Shown one piece after another: positions 35,301-42,534 of a stretch of 64,000 nucleotides of DNA. The notes beneath the pieces were generated by a model, which was not told the origin of the DNA, ran no database searches, and saw only the letters and a program-made list of their open reading frames with translations. The stretch is from Draconibacterium mangrovi (GTDB taxonomy: Bacteria; Bacteroidota; Bacteroidia; Bacteroidales; Prolixibacteraceae), in assembly GCF_010586825.1 (NCBI RefSeq), contig NZ_JAAAGB010000005.1:1-64000 (forward strand), read 5' to 3'. A program made the translations under genes and the position numbers. The number at the start of each line of letters is the position of its first letter. Position 1 is the first letter of the stretch.

Positions 35301-35516
35301 TTAATTTTGAAGGGTTAAATGACCGCAAACTGCTTCTAATACCTCGCAGGGTGAAGCATCTATAGCAATGGCAATAAGATAAAGTTCATCTGCTCTTAGT
35401 TTTGTTGATGATTTTAGTGTCAATTCACTTAGTCTTGATGTACTTATTCCTGTTCTTCTTGAGACCTCTGCTTTATTAATAGATTTTTTACTTAAAAAAG
35501 TTCCAAGTCTAGTCAT
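35301..35516 (-). CDS. XRE-type helix-turn-helix regulator of the cargo operon
   Basis: The 71-residue protein is a compact Cro/C1-type domain: INKAEVSRRTGISTSRLSEL is the helix-turn-helix, followed by LRADELYLIAIAIDASPCEV. It is the first gene of the operon, 4 bp before the kinase gene. Two near-identical palindromes flank the promoter directly upstream of its start (35522-35578), so it most likely represses its own operon. Toxin-antitoxin XRE antitoxins are similar in size, but no toxin-like partner is adjacent. Confidence 0.85.
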   Translation of the reverse strand: MTRLGTFLSKKSINKAEVSRRTGISTSRLSELTLKSSTKLRADELYLIAIAIDASPCEVLEAVCGHLTLQN

Positions 35517-35521
35517 GATAA

Positions 35522-35578
35522 TTTAGATTTTCTGGAATCAAATATAGATATAATGAATGAGAGTTCAGATTTTCTGAA
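35522..35578 (-). promoter_or_regulatory. Operon promoter bracketed by two palindromic operators
   Basis: Operator 1 is TTTAGATTTTCTGGA (35522-35536) and operator 2 is the perfect palindrome TTCAGATTTTCTGAA (35564-35578). Their centres are 42 bp apart, four helical turns, on the same DNA face. Between them the minus strand has a perfect -7 box TATATTTG (plus-strand CAAATATA, 35539-35546). Transcription would start in or next to operator 1. A clear -33 box is not seen where it would overlap operator 2. Confidence 0.65.
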
Positions 35579-35674
35579 TTATATTATGATTGTCGCAGAA
35601 TGAAAAAACTCCTCTTTATTAATCTTGGATGATCGTTTATTTGTGAGAAATGGGATAAGGAAATCATTGAGATA

Positions 35675-35693
35675 TTTCCAATATATTTCCAAT
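35675..35693 (+). repeat. 19-bp end repeat, right copy
   Basis: Identical to 25099-25117, same orientation, about 30 bp inside the right att repeat. Confidence 0.6.
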
Positions 35694-35699
35694 AAATGC

Positions 35700-35726
35700 A
35701 AAAAGGCCAGTGAATACTGACCTTTT
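35700..35726 (-). terminator. Replacement terminator of tRNA-Met carried by the element
   Basis: On the minus strand, AAAAGGTCAGT and ACTGGCCTTTTT form a stem (one G-T pair) directly after the tRNA 3' end. It takes the place of the original hairpin now at 24915-24949. Confidence 0.7.
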
Positions 35727-35750
35727 AGTAGCGAGAGGCGGGCTTGAACC
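35723..35750. repeat. Right attachment repeat (att), inside the tRNA-Met gene
   Basis: 28 bp identical to 24952-24979. It overlaps the tRNA 3' half, from the T arm through the acceptor to just past the discriminator base. Confidence 0.85.
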
Positions 35751-35802
35751 GCCGACCTCATGATTATGAATCATGCGCTCTAACCAGCTGAGCTACCTCG
35801 CC
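35729..35802 (-). tRNA. tRNA-Met (anticodon CAT)
   Basis: Acceptor GGCGAGG pairs with TCTCGCT with G-T pairs at both ends. The D arm is GCTC...GAGC, the anticodon arm CATGA TTCATAA TCATG shows anticodon CAT, and the T arm is GGCGG TTCAAGC CCGCC. The 3' CCA is not encoded. Anticodon CAT could also mark tRNA-Ile2 with a lysidine-modified base or initiator tRNA; the G-T first pair and lack of the initiator GGG/CCC anticodon stem make elongator Met the first choice. It is the target of the 10.8-kb element. Confidence 0.9.
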
Positions 35803-35825
35803 ATTTGTTTTTCAAAAATGCGGTG

Positions 35826-35833
35826 CAAATATA
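35826..35833 (-). promoter_or_regulatory. -7 box of the tRNA-Met gene
   Basis: The minus strand reads TATATTTG, a perfect TAnnTTTG, about 24 bp before the tRNA 5' end. No convincing -33 TTTG was found. Confidence 0.55.
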
Positions 35834-35950
35834 GTATTTATTTTTATTCCCGCTAACCATTTTCGTAATTTTTCAAAATAAGTTTCTTTAGCCGATTTTA
35901 ACTAGTTGTAAGTTACATTCTTATTAATTATATTGCCAAAAATCAAACTT

Positions 35951-36331
35951 ATGACTAGTAAAGTAAAAATCAATCTGGAATACTTAATTAATTGTTCTCC
36001 GAAGGTGCTCTATAACAGACTAAGCACTGCCTCGGGGCTAACCGAGTGGTTTGCCGATGATGTTCGCGTCCGGGGAAAACGCTACACTTTTGTTTGGGAC
36101 GGATCGGAGCAAACTGCAGAAATGACACTTCATAAAGAAAACCGTTTAGTACGGTTTAACTGGGTAGATGAAGAAGATGAATCGTACTTCGAGTTTAAGA
36201 TAACACGCGATGAACTAACCGGCGATGTTTCGCTGTTAATAACTGATTTTGCCGAAGAAGACGAAATTGAAGAAACCCGTGGTTTGTGGGATTCGCAGAT
36301 AGCCGATTTAAAACACGTTTTAGGTTCGTAA
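35951..36331 (+). CDS. START-like (SRPBCC) domain protein
   Basis: The 126-residue protein has the helix-grip look of AHSA1/SRPBCC proteins: INCSPKVLYNRLSTASGLTEWFADDVRV at the start and a C-terminal helix around GLWDSQIADLKHVL. It is cytoplasmic and probably binds a small hydrophobic ligand; the ligand is unknown. Family members in Bacteroidota commonly stand near envelope genes, as here, 120 bp before the LptF/G-like gene. The start is the ATG at 35951 rather than a TTG at 35933. Confidence 0.75.
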   Translation: MTSKVKINLEYLINCSPKVLYNRLSTASGLTEWFADDVRVRGKRYTFVWDGSEQTAEMTLHKENRLVRFNWVDEEDESYFEFKITRDELTGDVSLLITDFAEEDEIEETRGLWDSQIADLKHVLGS

Positions 36332-36453
36332 TTCGTTTTTTCAGATTATTAACAGCTGTGTTCCGGCATCAATAACGTTTCTTAACCTTTTTTACTTTAC
36401 TAATTCCTAAAATAACTTAGTTTTGTAAGCGTTTCCAGAATGAAAGAAAGTAC

Positions 36454-37944
36454 ATGAAACGTCTGCACCTTTTTGTTATAAAATCATTTTTAGGGCCATT
36501 TTTTATGACCTTTTTTATTGTGGTCTTCGTGCTGCTTATGCAGTTTCTGTGGAAGTATGTCGACGACCTGGTTGGAAAAGGACTTGATTTTAAAGTGCTG
36601 GGCGAAATGATGTTTTATGCATCGTTTGCTTTACTTCCGCTGGCATTTCCGCTGGCTATGCTGTTGGCGTCAATTATGACTTTTGGGGCACTGGGCGAAA
36701 ATTACGAATTGGTTGCAATGAAAGCTTCCGGAATTTCGCTTTTCAGAATCATGCGCCCATTAATAGTTATCGCCATACTAATTACGGGAATTGCTTTTTA
36801 TTTTTCCAATAATGTTCTTCCGAAAACAAACCTGAAATTCTCGACACTTTTATACAGTGTTAAAAAACAACGGCCCGAGCTGGTCTTACAGGAAGGCGTT
36901 TTTACCAACGAGATGGATGGTTACAGTATTAAAATTGGCAAGCGCGATAACGAAACAAAAATGCTGTACGATCTGCTGATATACGACCATACCAAAAATA
37001 AACCCAATGAAAGTGTTACGGTTGCCGATTCGGGATTATTGCGCATTACGGAGGATAAAAAGTACATGGTGCTGAACTTGTTTAGCGGAGTAACTTACCA
37101 GGAGCAGCAGGAGCAGAAATCGCAAAACCGGGGTAGAAAGGAAACGTATCCGTATCAGCGTAATCGTTTTGAGGAACAAACGATCAGGGTAAAAGTACGG
37201 GATTTTGAATTTAACCGCCGCGACGAAAGTATTTTTAAAAATCAATACCGAATGCTCACCATCGATCAGTTGGTGGCTGCCGATGACAGTTTATCGGATG
37301 ATTATTACGACCGCTTGCGTAATTATATGATGCAGATAAGTATAAACCCGACAATTACGCGGAGAATGTATAATCTGACAGCAAAAGCCGATTCGTTGAA
37401 ACGCGATATTGAGTATACACAAGCCGATTCGATATTTGATTTTGAGGCTTATTATTCTGGACTCGATAAATGGGTGCAAGCCGATATTGCCAAAACTGCA
37501 CTCGATCGTGCCCGAAGCAATATGCAACAAGTAAATATGTTTCAGGGGCAGCTTTACAATAAAAAGAAAACGCTGAATAAATACCGCATGGAGCGACACC
37601 GGAAATTTACGCTGTCGGTTGCAGTGCTCATCTTCTTTTTTATCGGGGCACCTTTAGGAGCAATTATCCGAAAAGGAGGATTGGGAATGCCGGTAGTGGT
37701 GTCTATTTTCCTGTTTATTTTATATTACATTGTTTCCATGAGTGGTGAAAAAACTGCGCGCGAAGACGTTTGGGATATGTTTAACGGAATGTGGTTTTCG
37801 TCGTATATTTTTCTGCCAATTGGTGTGTGGTTAACGTATAAAGCAGCTACCGATTCGGCTATCATGACAGCCGAAGCTTATACAAAGTTTTTTGCCCGCC
37901 TGGGACTTGAACGGTTTTTCAAGAAAAAGAAATCAAACGAATAG
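36454..37944 (+). CDS. LptF/LptG-family LPS export permease (YjgP/YjgQ)
   Basis: The 496-residue protein has three N-terminal membrane helices (about 12-35, 50-80, 105-125), a large periplasmic domain (about 130-375) and three C-terminal helices (about 385-405, 415-430, 440-465). GAIIRKGGLGMPVV near 405-420 is a family hallmark. With LptB and LptC it would extract LPS from the inner membrane. The periplasmic part is longer than in E. coli (about 360 residues total), which is common in Bacteroidota. It is 6 bp before a glycosyltransferase gene, suggesting a shared envelope role. Whether it is LptF or LptG is not clear. Confidence 0.88.
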   Translation: MKRLHLFVIKSFLGPFFMTFFIVVFVLLMQFLWKYVDDLVGKGLDFKVLGEMMFYASFALLPLAFPLAMLLASIMTFGALGENYELVAMKASGISLFRIMRPLIVIAILITGIAFYFSNNVLPKTNLKFSTLLYSVKKQRPELVLQEGVFTNEMDGYSIKIGKRDNETKMLYDLLIYDHTKNKPNESVTVADSGLLRITEDKKYMVLNLFSGVTYQEQQEQKSQNRGRKETYPYQRNRFEEQTIRVKVRDFEFNRRDESIFKNQYRMLTIDQLVAADDSLSDDYYDRLRNYMMQISINPTITRRMYNLTAKADSLKRDIEYTQADSIFDFEAYYSGLDKWVQADIAKTALDRARSNMQQVNMFQGQLYNKKKTLNKYRMERHRKFTLSVAVLIFFFIGAPLGAIIRKGGLGMPVVVSIFLFILYYIVSMSGEKTAREDVWDMFNGMWFSSYIFLPIGVWLTYKAATDSAIMTAEAYTKFFARLGLERFFKKKKSNE

Positions 37945-37950
37945 ATCCTA

Positions 37951-39153
37951 ATGAACATTTTGCAGGTAACAAATAAGGTTCCGTTTCCAGCCAGAGATGG
38001 TGGGGCCATTGCCTGTATGAATTTAATAAAAGGATTAGCACAGCAGGGAAATAGTGTAACCGTGCTGGCAATGAATACCGCAAAACATCATCTATCTCCG
38101 GATGAAATTCCCGACGAAATCAAACAACTGGCAACATTTAAGTTGGTAAATGTTCCTGCAAAAATTAATGCTTTTGCCGCTTTGGTGAATCTTCTCTTTT
38201 CGCAAAAACCCTACAATGCAGTTCGTTTTGTCGATGAGAATTTTAGTGAAGCATTAGCAGAATTGTTATCTGAAAACGAATTTGATATTGTCCAATTGGA
38301 GGGACTTTATGTTTGTCCGTACATTCCGGTAATACGAAAGTATTCCAATGCAACAGTGGTTTATCGAGCACATAATGTTGAGTTTGAAATTTGGGAAAGG
38401 TCGGCAAAACTAACGCGAGGTCTAAAAAAGTTATACCTACAAAATCTTTCAAAAAGGATTAAAAGATTCGAGGCCGGATTGTTAAACTCGTACGATATTT
38501 TAGTTCCGATAACTGCTCGAGACGGTGAGATACTGGATTCGTTGGGAAACAAAAAAGATAAACAGGTTTCTCAAACCGGTATTGATTTATCGGCAGTTGT
38601 TCCGGATAAAACCAATATTGAATATCCGTCGCTCTTTCATATCGGATCGTTAGAGTGGGCGCCCAACCAGGAAGGTATTTTGTGGTTTATCGAAAACTGC
38701 TGGATAAAGATTCGCAACAAATATCCCGATCTGCGTTTTCACGTAGCTGGAAGAAATGCTCCACAGTGGTTAATTGACAAATTAAATGTTGATGGTGTTA
38801 TTTTTGAAGGAGAAGTTGCCGATGCGTATCGGTTTATGAATTCGAAAGCTGTTATGATTGTTCCGTTGTTTTCGGGAAGCGGTATGCGTATAAAAATTAT
38901 TGAAGGAATGGCGTTGGGAAAAAGTATCGTATCAACATCCATCGGTGCCGAAGGTATTGATGTTACCGATGGTGAGAATATTTTGCTGGCTAACGATGCA
39001 ACCGGCTTTGTTGATGCTGTTTTCAATTTGCTTGAAGACCGTGATAATTTTGAATGTATTGGAAGGAATGCCACTCTTTTTATCCAACAGAATTTTGATA
39101 ATTTAGCGATATCGAAAAAACTAATCGGATTTTACAAACAATACACTAAATGA
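37951..39153 (+). CDS. GT4-family glycosyltransferase
   Basis: The 400-residue protein has a GT-B fold. The N-terminal Rossmann half begins NILQVTNKVPFPARDGGA, and the C-terminal half has the donor-binding pattern FSGSGMRIKIIEGMALG followed by GAEGI and DGENILL. It likely adds a sugar from a nucleotide donor to a lipid- or polysaccharide-linked acceptor. The start lies 6 bp after the permease gene and its end overlaps the next glycosyltransferase by 4 bp. The sugar and acceptor are unknown. Confidence 0.88.
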   Translation: MNILQVTNKVPFPARDGGAIACMNLIKGLAQQGNSVTVLAMNTAKHHLSPDEIPDEIKQLATFKLVNVPAKINAFAALVNLLFSQKPYNAVRFVDENFSEALAELLSENEFDIVQLEGLYVCPYIPVIRKYSNATVVYRAHNVEFEIWERSAKLTRGLKKLYLQNLSKRIKRFEAGLLNSYDILVPITARDGEILDSLGNKKDKQVSQTGIDLSAVVPDKTNIEYPSLFHIGSLEWAPNQEGILWFIENCWIKIRNKYPDLRFHVAGRNAPQWLIDKLNVDGVIFEGEVADAYRFMNSKAVMIVPLFSGSGMRIKIIEGMALGKSIVSTSIGAEGIDVTDGENILLANDATGFVDAVFNLLEDRDNFECIGRNATLFIQQNFDNLAISKKLIGFYKQYTK

Positions 39154-40340
39154 TCCTAAGCCTTTTATTCTGGGTATTACTATTCATACTTTTATATACC
39201 TATGTTGGGTATGCGCTTGTTTTGTGGTTGTTGGTAGGCCTGAAAAAGGTGCTCGGCCGTCGCAAGATTTCATTGGAAAGCAATGACTACGAGCCCGAAG
39301 TTTGTTTGTTTGTAACAGCATTTAACGAGAAAGATTACATTGATCAGAAAGTTAAGAATGCTTTTTCGCTTAATTATCCCAAAGAAAAAATTCAATATGT
39401 ATGGGTTACAGATGGATCGGATGACGGAAGCCCGGAAATTTTACAACAAGTTAATGGGCTGGAAGTATATCATCAGCCGGAACGAAGAGGGAAAATGCAT
39501 GCCATGAACCGGGGGATGAAATTTGTAAAAGCACCTGTTGTGATCTTTTCCGACTCGAACACGGTTCTAGGAAAACAATCCATTCGCGAGATTGTAAAGT
39601 GTTTCAGCAATCCGGAAGTTGGTTGTGTGGCAGGGGAGAAGCGTATTGTTCAGAAAGATGAAGAAACTGCAGCCGGTGCAGGTGAAGGTTTGTACTGGAA
39701 AATGGAATCGTGGATTAAGCGTAATGACTGGGAACTGAATTCGGTAGTTGGTGCAGTTGGCGAACTGTTTGCCATACGAACCGAACTTTTTGAGGATGTG
39801 GAACCCGATACTTTGCTCGATGATTTTATTATCTCGATGCGTATTGCCCAACGCGGATATAAAATTGCATATGCTCCAAATACTTATGCCGAGGAAACAG
39901 CCTCGTTAAACGTAACAGAAGAATTGAAGCGTAAAGTTAGAATTGCTGCCGGAGGGATTCAGACCATTATACGATTAAAAGGATTACTAAATCCATTCAA
40001 AAATGGCATTTTGAGCTGGCAGTATCTTTCGCACAAAGTTTTGCGCTGGGCTTTTGCACCACCGGCCCTCTTCCTTTTATTTATTGTAAACCTGTTGCTG
40101 GTGGTAAGTACCAATAATTGGAGTGTCGGTAACTTTTATGCGCTGGTGCTGTATCTGCAGATGTTGTTATTCCTGACTGCTGCGTTTGGCTGGTATTTCG
40201 AAAACAAAAAGGTGCGGATGAAAGCATTATTTGTGCCGTATTATTTTGTAATGATCAATTCTGCCACAATTTTTGGGATTATTCGTTATGTAAAAGGCCG
40301 TCAGTCGGTAAATTGGGAGAAATCAAAAAGGGCTGGATAG
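39150..40340 (+). CDS. Membrane GT2-family glycosyltransferase
   Basis: The 396-residue protein has an N-terminal membrane helix (about 4-30), a GT-A catalytic domain (about 48-280) and C-terminal membrane helices (about 305-330, 335-355, 365-385). The catalytic domain shows FVTAFNEKDYI, TDGSDDGS, FSDSN (the DxD-like site) and LDDFIISMRIAQRG. The set resembles membrane glycosyltransferases that build cell-surface polysaccharides. It is coupled by a 4-bp overlap to the GT4 gene. No QxxRW motif of processive synthases was found, so a single-sugar transfer is likelier. Confidence 0.85.
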   Translation: MILSLLFWVLLFILLYTYVGYALVLWLLVGLKKVLGRRKISLESNDYEPEVCLFVTAFNEKDYIDQKVKNAFSLNYPKEKIQYVWVTDGSDDGSPEILQQVNGLEVYHQPERRGKMHAMNRGMKFVKAPVVIFSDSNTVLGKQSIREIVKCFSNPEVGCVAGEKRIVQKDEETAAGAGEGLYWKMESWIKRNDWELNSVVGAVGELFAIRTELFEDVEPDTLLDDFIISMRIAQRGYKIAYAPNTYAEETASLNVTEELKRKVRIAAGGIQTIIRLKGLLNPFKNGILSWQYLSHKVLRWAFAPPALFLLFIVNLLLVVSTNNWSVGNFYALVLYLQMLLFLTAAFGWYFENKKVRMKALFVPYYFVMINSATIFGIIRYVKGRQSVNWEKSKRAG

Positions 40341-40593
40341 TTTTTATGGTTTACGCTTAAGAATCTATACTCAGGCGGAAGGAGTTATCTCTTCTCCATT
40401 GATTTCATTTAAAAATGAATTTCGAATGATGATTAACGAATGCAGAATTATGAAGTGTGTTTCAACTCCTCTGTGTTTTCTTTAAAATTGTAATTCGCAA
40501 ATCGTTAATCGAAGTTCATCATTCCCGGCTGGCTTTTAGATTATAGAATAGTAGAGAATATTCATTACCTGTCAATTTTTGGAGGCCAAATGC

Positions 40594-41274
40594 TTATTTC
40601 TTTTTGTTTTCCTCCCGAAAACGTTTCTCGATCAGTTCGCTTCGTTTAATGGTTTTTCGTATCCATTGCATTTTAAGTTCATCCTTTTCTTCGTCGCTCA
40701 ATTGCCAGTTCAGGTCATTGCTATCTCTCATTTTCATTGTAAGATGGTGTAATATGATTGCTGCAGAAACAGAAATATTGAAACTTTCGGTAAAACCATA
40801 CATCGGAATTTTCAGAAATTCATCGGCTTCCTGCATAATGGTTTCTGTTATACCCGGTAGTTCCGATCCGAAAACCAGCGCCGTTTTTCCTTTCGTAATA
40901 TCAAAATCCTGTAATTCGAGGTCGTTGTTGTGCGGAGTGGTGGCCACAATTCGGTAACCTTGCTTTTTTAGAGTTTGTATTGCATCAAGAGCGTTATTTT
41001 CTTTGCTATTGTATTTATGCAGTGATAACCATTTTGAGGCTCCCATGGCAATTTCGCGGTTAACCTGAAATTCGTTGCGGTCTTCTATAATATGTACATC
41101 CTGAATACCAAAACAATCGCAGGTGCGCAAAACTGCACTTGCATTTTGTTTCTGAAAAATGTCTTCCAAAACAACCGTAAGGTGCCTGGTACGCTTATTT
41201 ATTACTTTTTCAAAAAGTTCCTGTCGTTGTGGTGTAAGATAGCTTAAAAGGTATTCAACAAGTTTATTGTCCAT
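40594..41274 (-). CDS. trmH: tRNA (guanosine-18-2'-O)-methyltransferase TrmH
   Basis: The 226-residue SpoU enzyme starts with an N-terminal TrmH-type extension (LVEYLLSYLTPQRQELFEKV), followed by the family motif LEDIFQKQNASAVLRTCDCFG. The knot region has FGSELPGIT and the final motif ESFNISVSAAIILHHL, and a C-terminal basic tail follows. The N-terminal extension and short motif spacing point to TrmH, which methylates G18 in the D loop of tRNAs, rather than to RlmB. It ends 250 bp from the GT2 gene. Confidence 0.88.
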   Translation of the reverse strand: MDNKLVEYLLSYLTPQRQELFEKVINKRTRHLTVVLEDIFQKQNASAVLRTCDCFGIQDVHIIEDRNEFQVNREIAMGASKWLSLHKYNSKENNALDAIQTLKKQGYRIVATTPHNNDLELQDFDITKGKTALVFGSELPGITETIMQEADEFLKIPMYGFTESFNISVSAAIILHHLTMKMRDSNDLNWQLSDEEKDELKMQWIRKTIKRSELIEKRFREENKKK

Positions 41275-41304
41275 CTTTATTCAAGTTTGATGTCGTTAAA
41301 AGAA

Positions 41305-41329
41305 AAAGGGAAGCATTTGGCTTCCCTTT
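41305..41329 (-). terminator. Terminator of the HU gene
   Basis: AAAGGGAAGC CAAAT GCTTCCCTTT on the minus strand with a T-rich downstream region; it lies between the HU stop and the trmH start. Confidence 0.8.
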
Positions 41330-41359
41330 AATCAGTTTTTTTTACCTACTCGTATTTCG

Positions 41360-41632
41360 TTACGATACAGCGTCTGCTAATTCAGCACCAGCTTTAAATT
41401 TAACTACTTTTTTAGCTGGAATTGTAATTTCTTTTCCTGTTTGAGGATTTCTACCAGTTCTGGCACCACGTTCTGAAACAGAGAAAGAGCCGAATCCAAT
41501 AAGTGCAACACGGTCCCCAGCTTTAAGAGCGTCTGTAGTAGCACCTACAAATGCATCAAGAGCTTTTTTAGCATCAGCTTTAGAAAGGCCAGCTTTTTCG
41601 GCCATCGCATCAAGTAATTGAGCTTTGTTCAT
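41360..41632 (-). CDS. hup: HU-family DNA-binding protein
   Basis: The 90-residue protein fits HU along its whole length: [20 protein letters not shown] at the start, then the [20 protein letters not shown] beta-arm region, with [14 protein letters not shown] carrying the conserved Arg, Asn and Pro at the arm tip. It bends and compacts DNA. It is a single gene with its own terminator. Confidence 0.95.
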   Translation of the reverse strand: MNKAQLLDAMAEKAGLSKADAKKALDAFVGATTDALKAGDRVALIGFGSFSVSERGARTGRNPQTGKEITIPAKKVVKFKAGAELADAVS

Positions 41633-41875
41633 AAGGCAAAATTTTAAATAATTAATTAAGTGATTGAAAATAAATAACTTAGTTCTATGTACTTTGTATC
41701 GAATATTCAGAATCTATATACTTTTTCAAGGGTTAAAATTCGTCAAACATTCAGTAAAATCAAGCGTTTCAGAGAACTTTTTTAAGTTTTAGCTAAATTC
41801 ATAAATATGTTTTAAAAAACCAAACCCTAGCACCCTTTTTTTTTAAGTAATTTCTGAAATTTTTGTCGAAAAGTG

Positions 41876-41906
41876 TTTTGTACTTTGAAAAATTAATCTA
41901 CTTTTG
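41876..41906 (+). promoter_or_regulatory. Promoter of tRNA-Ser
   Basis: -33 TTTTG (41876-41880) and -7 TACTTTTG (41899-41906), 18 bp apart; the tRNA starts 10 bp further on. Confidence 0.7.
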
Positions 41907-41916
41907 CACCGCATCT

Positions 41917-42004
41917 GGAGAGATGGCAGAGTGGTCGAATGCGGCGGTCTTGAAAACCGTTGTACCGCGAGGTACCGGGGGTTCGAATCCCTCTCTCTCC
42001 GCCA
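41917..42004 (+). tRNA. tRNA-Ser (anticodon TGA)
   Basis: Acceptor GGAGAGA pairs with TCTCTCC. The anticodon arm CGGTC TTGAAAA CCG gives TGA, and a long variable arm (GTACCGCGAGGTAC) marks a class II tRNA. The 3' CCA is encoded (42002-42004), unlike in the other two tRNAs of the window. Confidence 0.95.
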
Positions 42005-42005
42005 A

Positions 42006-42037
42006 AATCCATCAGAGTTTTCTGATGGATTTTTTTT
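42006..42037 (+). terminator. Terminator after tRNA-Ser
   Basis: ATCCATCAGA GTTT TCTGATGGAT followed by a T run. Confidence 0.85.
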
Positions 42038-42325
42038 TGCTCCAAACTGTTGATAACTTTTTGCTCTGTTTGGGTTTTAACTGGCTCTTTTTTAGGAAAA
42101 TATGATGTTTGTGGGTCTGGTTTTGATGACATATTCGAAAATTATGTTCCAAAATCCGGGTTTTCGTTAGGTGAAGCAGACAAAATCTATGAAATTTTAG
42201 TGCTTTTTTATTCTTATTTGGTTATAATAACAAGCAAAAAAAAGACAACGAATATTCCTTTCAGGATGATTCCAGATATTTCAAATAATTTCTTTCGCTG
42301 GCTTAGGTAATTTGAATTGAATTAC
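42038..42325. other. Gene-free stretch between two tRNA genes
   Basis: No convincing gene. An 86-codon frame at 42050-42310 lacks a start context, shows no recognisable composition and is not called. Confidence 0.4.
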
Positions 42326-42333
42326 TATATTTG
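42326..42333 (+). promoter_or_regulatory. -7 box of tRNA-Trp
   Basis: TATATTTG matches TAnnTTTG, 18 bp before the tRNA 5' end. The -33 box is not clear. Confidence 0.55.
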
Positions 42334-42350
42334 CACACGCAAAATGAAAC

Positions 42351-42423
42351 ACGGGTGTAGCTCAGTTGGTAGAGCACTGGTCTCCAAAACCAGGTGTCGG
42401 GAGTTCGAGTCTCTCCTCCCGTG
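42351..42423 (+). tRNA. tRNA-Trp (anticodon CCA)
   Basis: D arm GCTC...GAGC, anticodon arm CTGGT CTCCAAA ACCAG (anticodon CCA) and T arm GGGAG TTCGAGT CTCTC. The acceptor ACGGGTG pairs with CTCCCGT apart from one T-T mismatch at the sixth pair. The CCA end is not encoded. Confidence 0.92.
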
Positions 42424-42432
42424 CAAAAGCAC

Positions 42433-42462
42433 AAAGGCCTTACTTTAGTAAGGCCTTTTTTA
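42433..42462 (+). terminator. Terminator after tRNA-Trp
   Basis: AAAGGCCTTAC TTTA GTAAGGCCTTTTTT: strong stem with a T run. Confidence 0.88.
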
Positions 42463-42534
42463 TTGAATTAAATTCCAGGTGAAATATTTAAATCTTCAGC
42501 TTATAAGTGTTATTTTCACCACAAATTCGAGGCA

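Larger units (their letters stand above)
24952..35750. mobile_element. 10.8-kb integrative element in the tRNA-Met gene
   Basis: It is bounded by a 28-bp direct repeat of the tRNA 3' end. A tyrosine recombinase gene sits 190 bp from the left end, two small helix-turn-helix (excisionase-like) genes follow, and the right part carries an AT-rich operon with a methyltransferase. The element supplies the tRNA with the same 3' end and a new terminator, so the tRNA stays functional. No relaxase, mobilisation or conjugation gene is seen, so transfer would need help from outside. It may also be a phage-satellite-like or non-mobile island. Confidence 0.85.

Noticed and set aside
35301-35516. XRE gene as antitoxin of a toxin-antitoxin pair
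   Set aside because: The adjacent gene is a 777-residue kinase-type protein, not a toxin family, and the twin operators are explained by simple autorepression of the five-gene operon.
41863-42132. Open frames on both strands over tRNA-Ser
   Set aside because: They are readings of the tRNA gene itself; the minus-strand one shows the GIRTPG-type pattern known from tRNA-derived false genes.
42050-42310. 86-residue frame between the two tRNA genes
   Set aside because: No start context, no recognisable composition or domain and it overlaps the tRNA-Ser terminator region.
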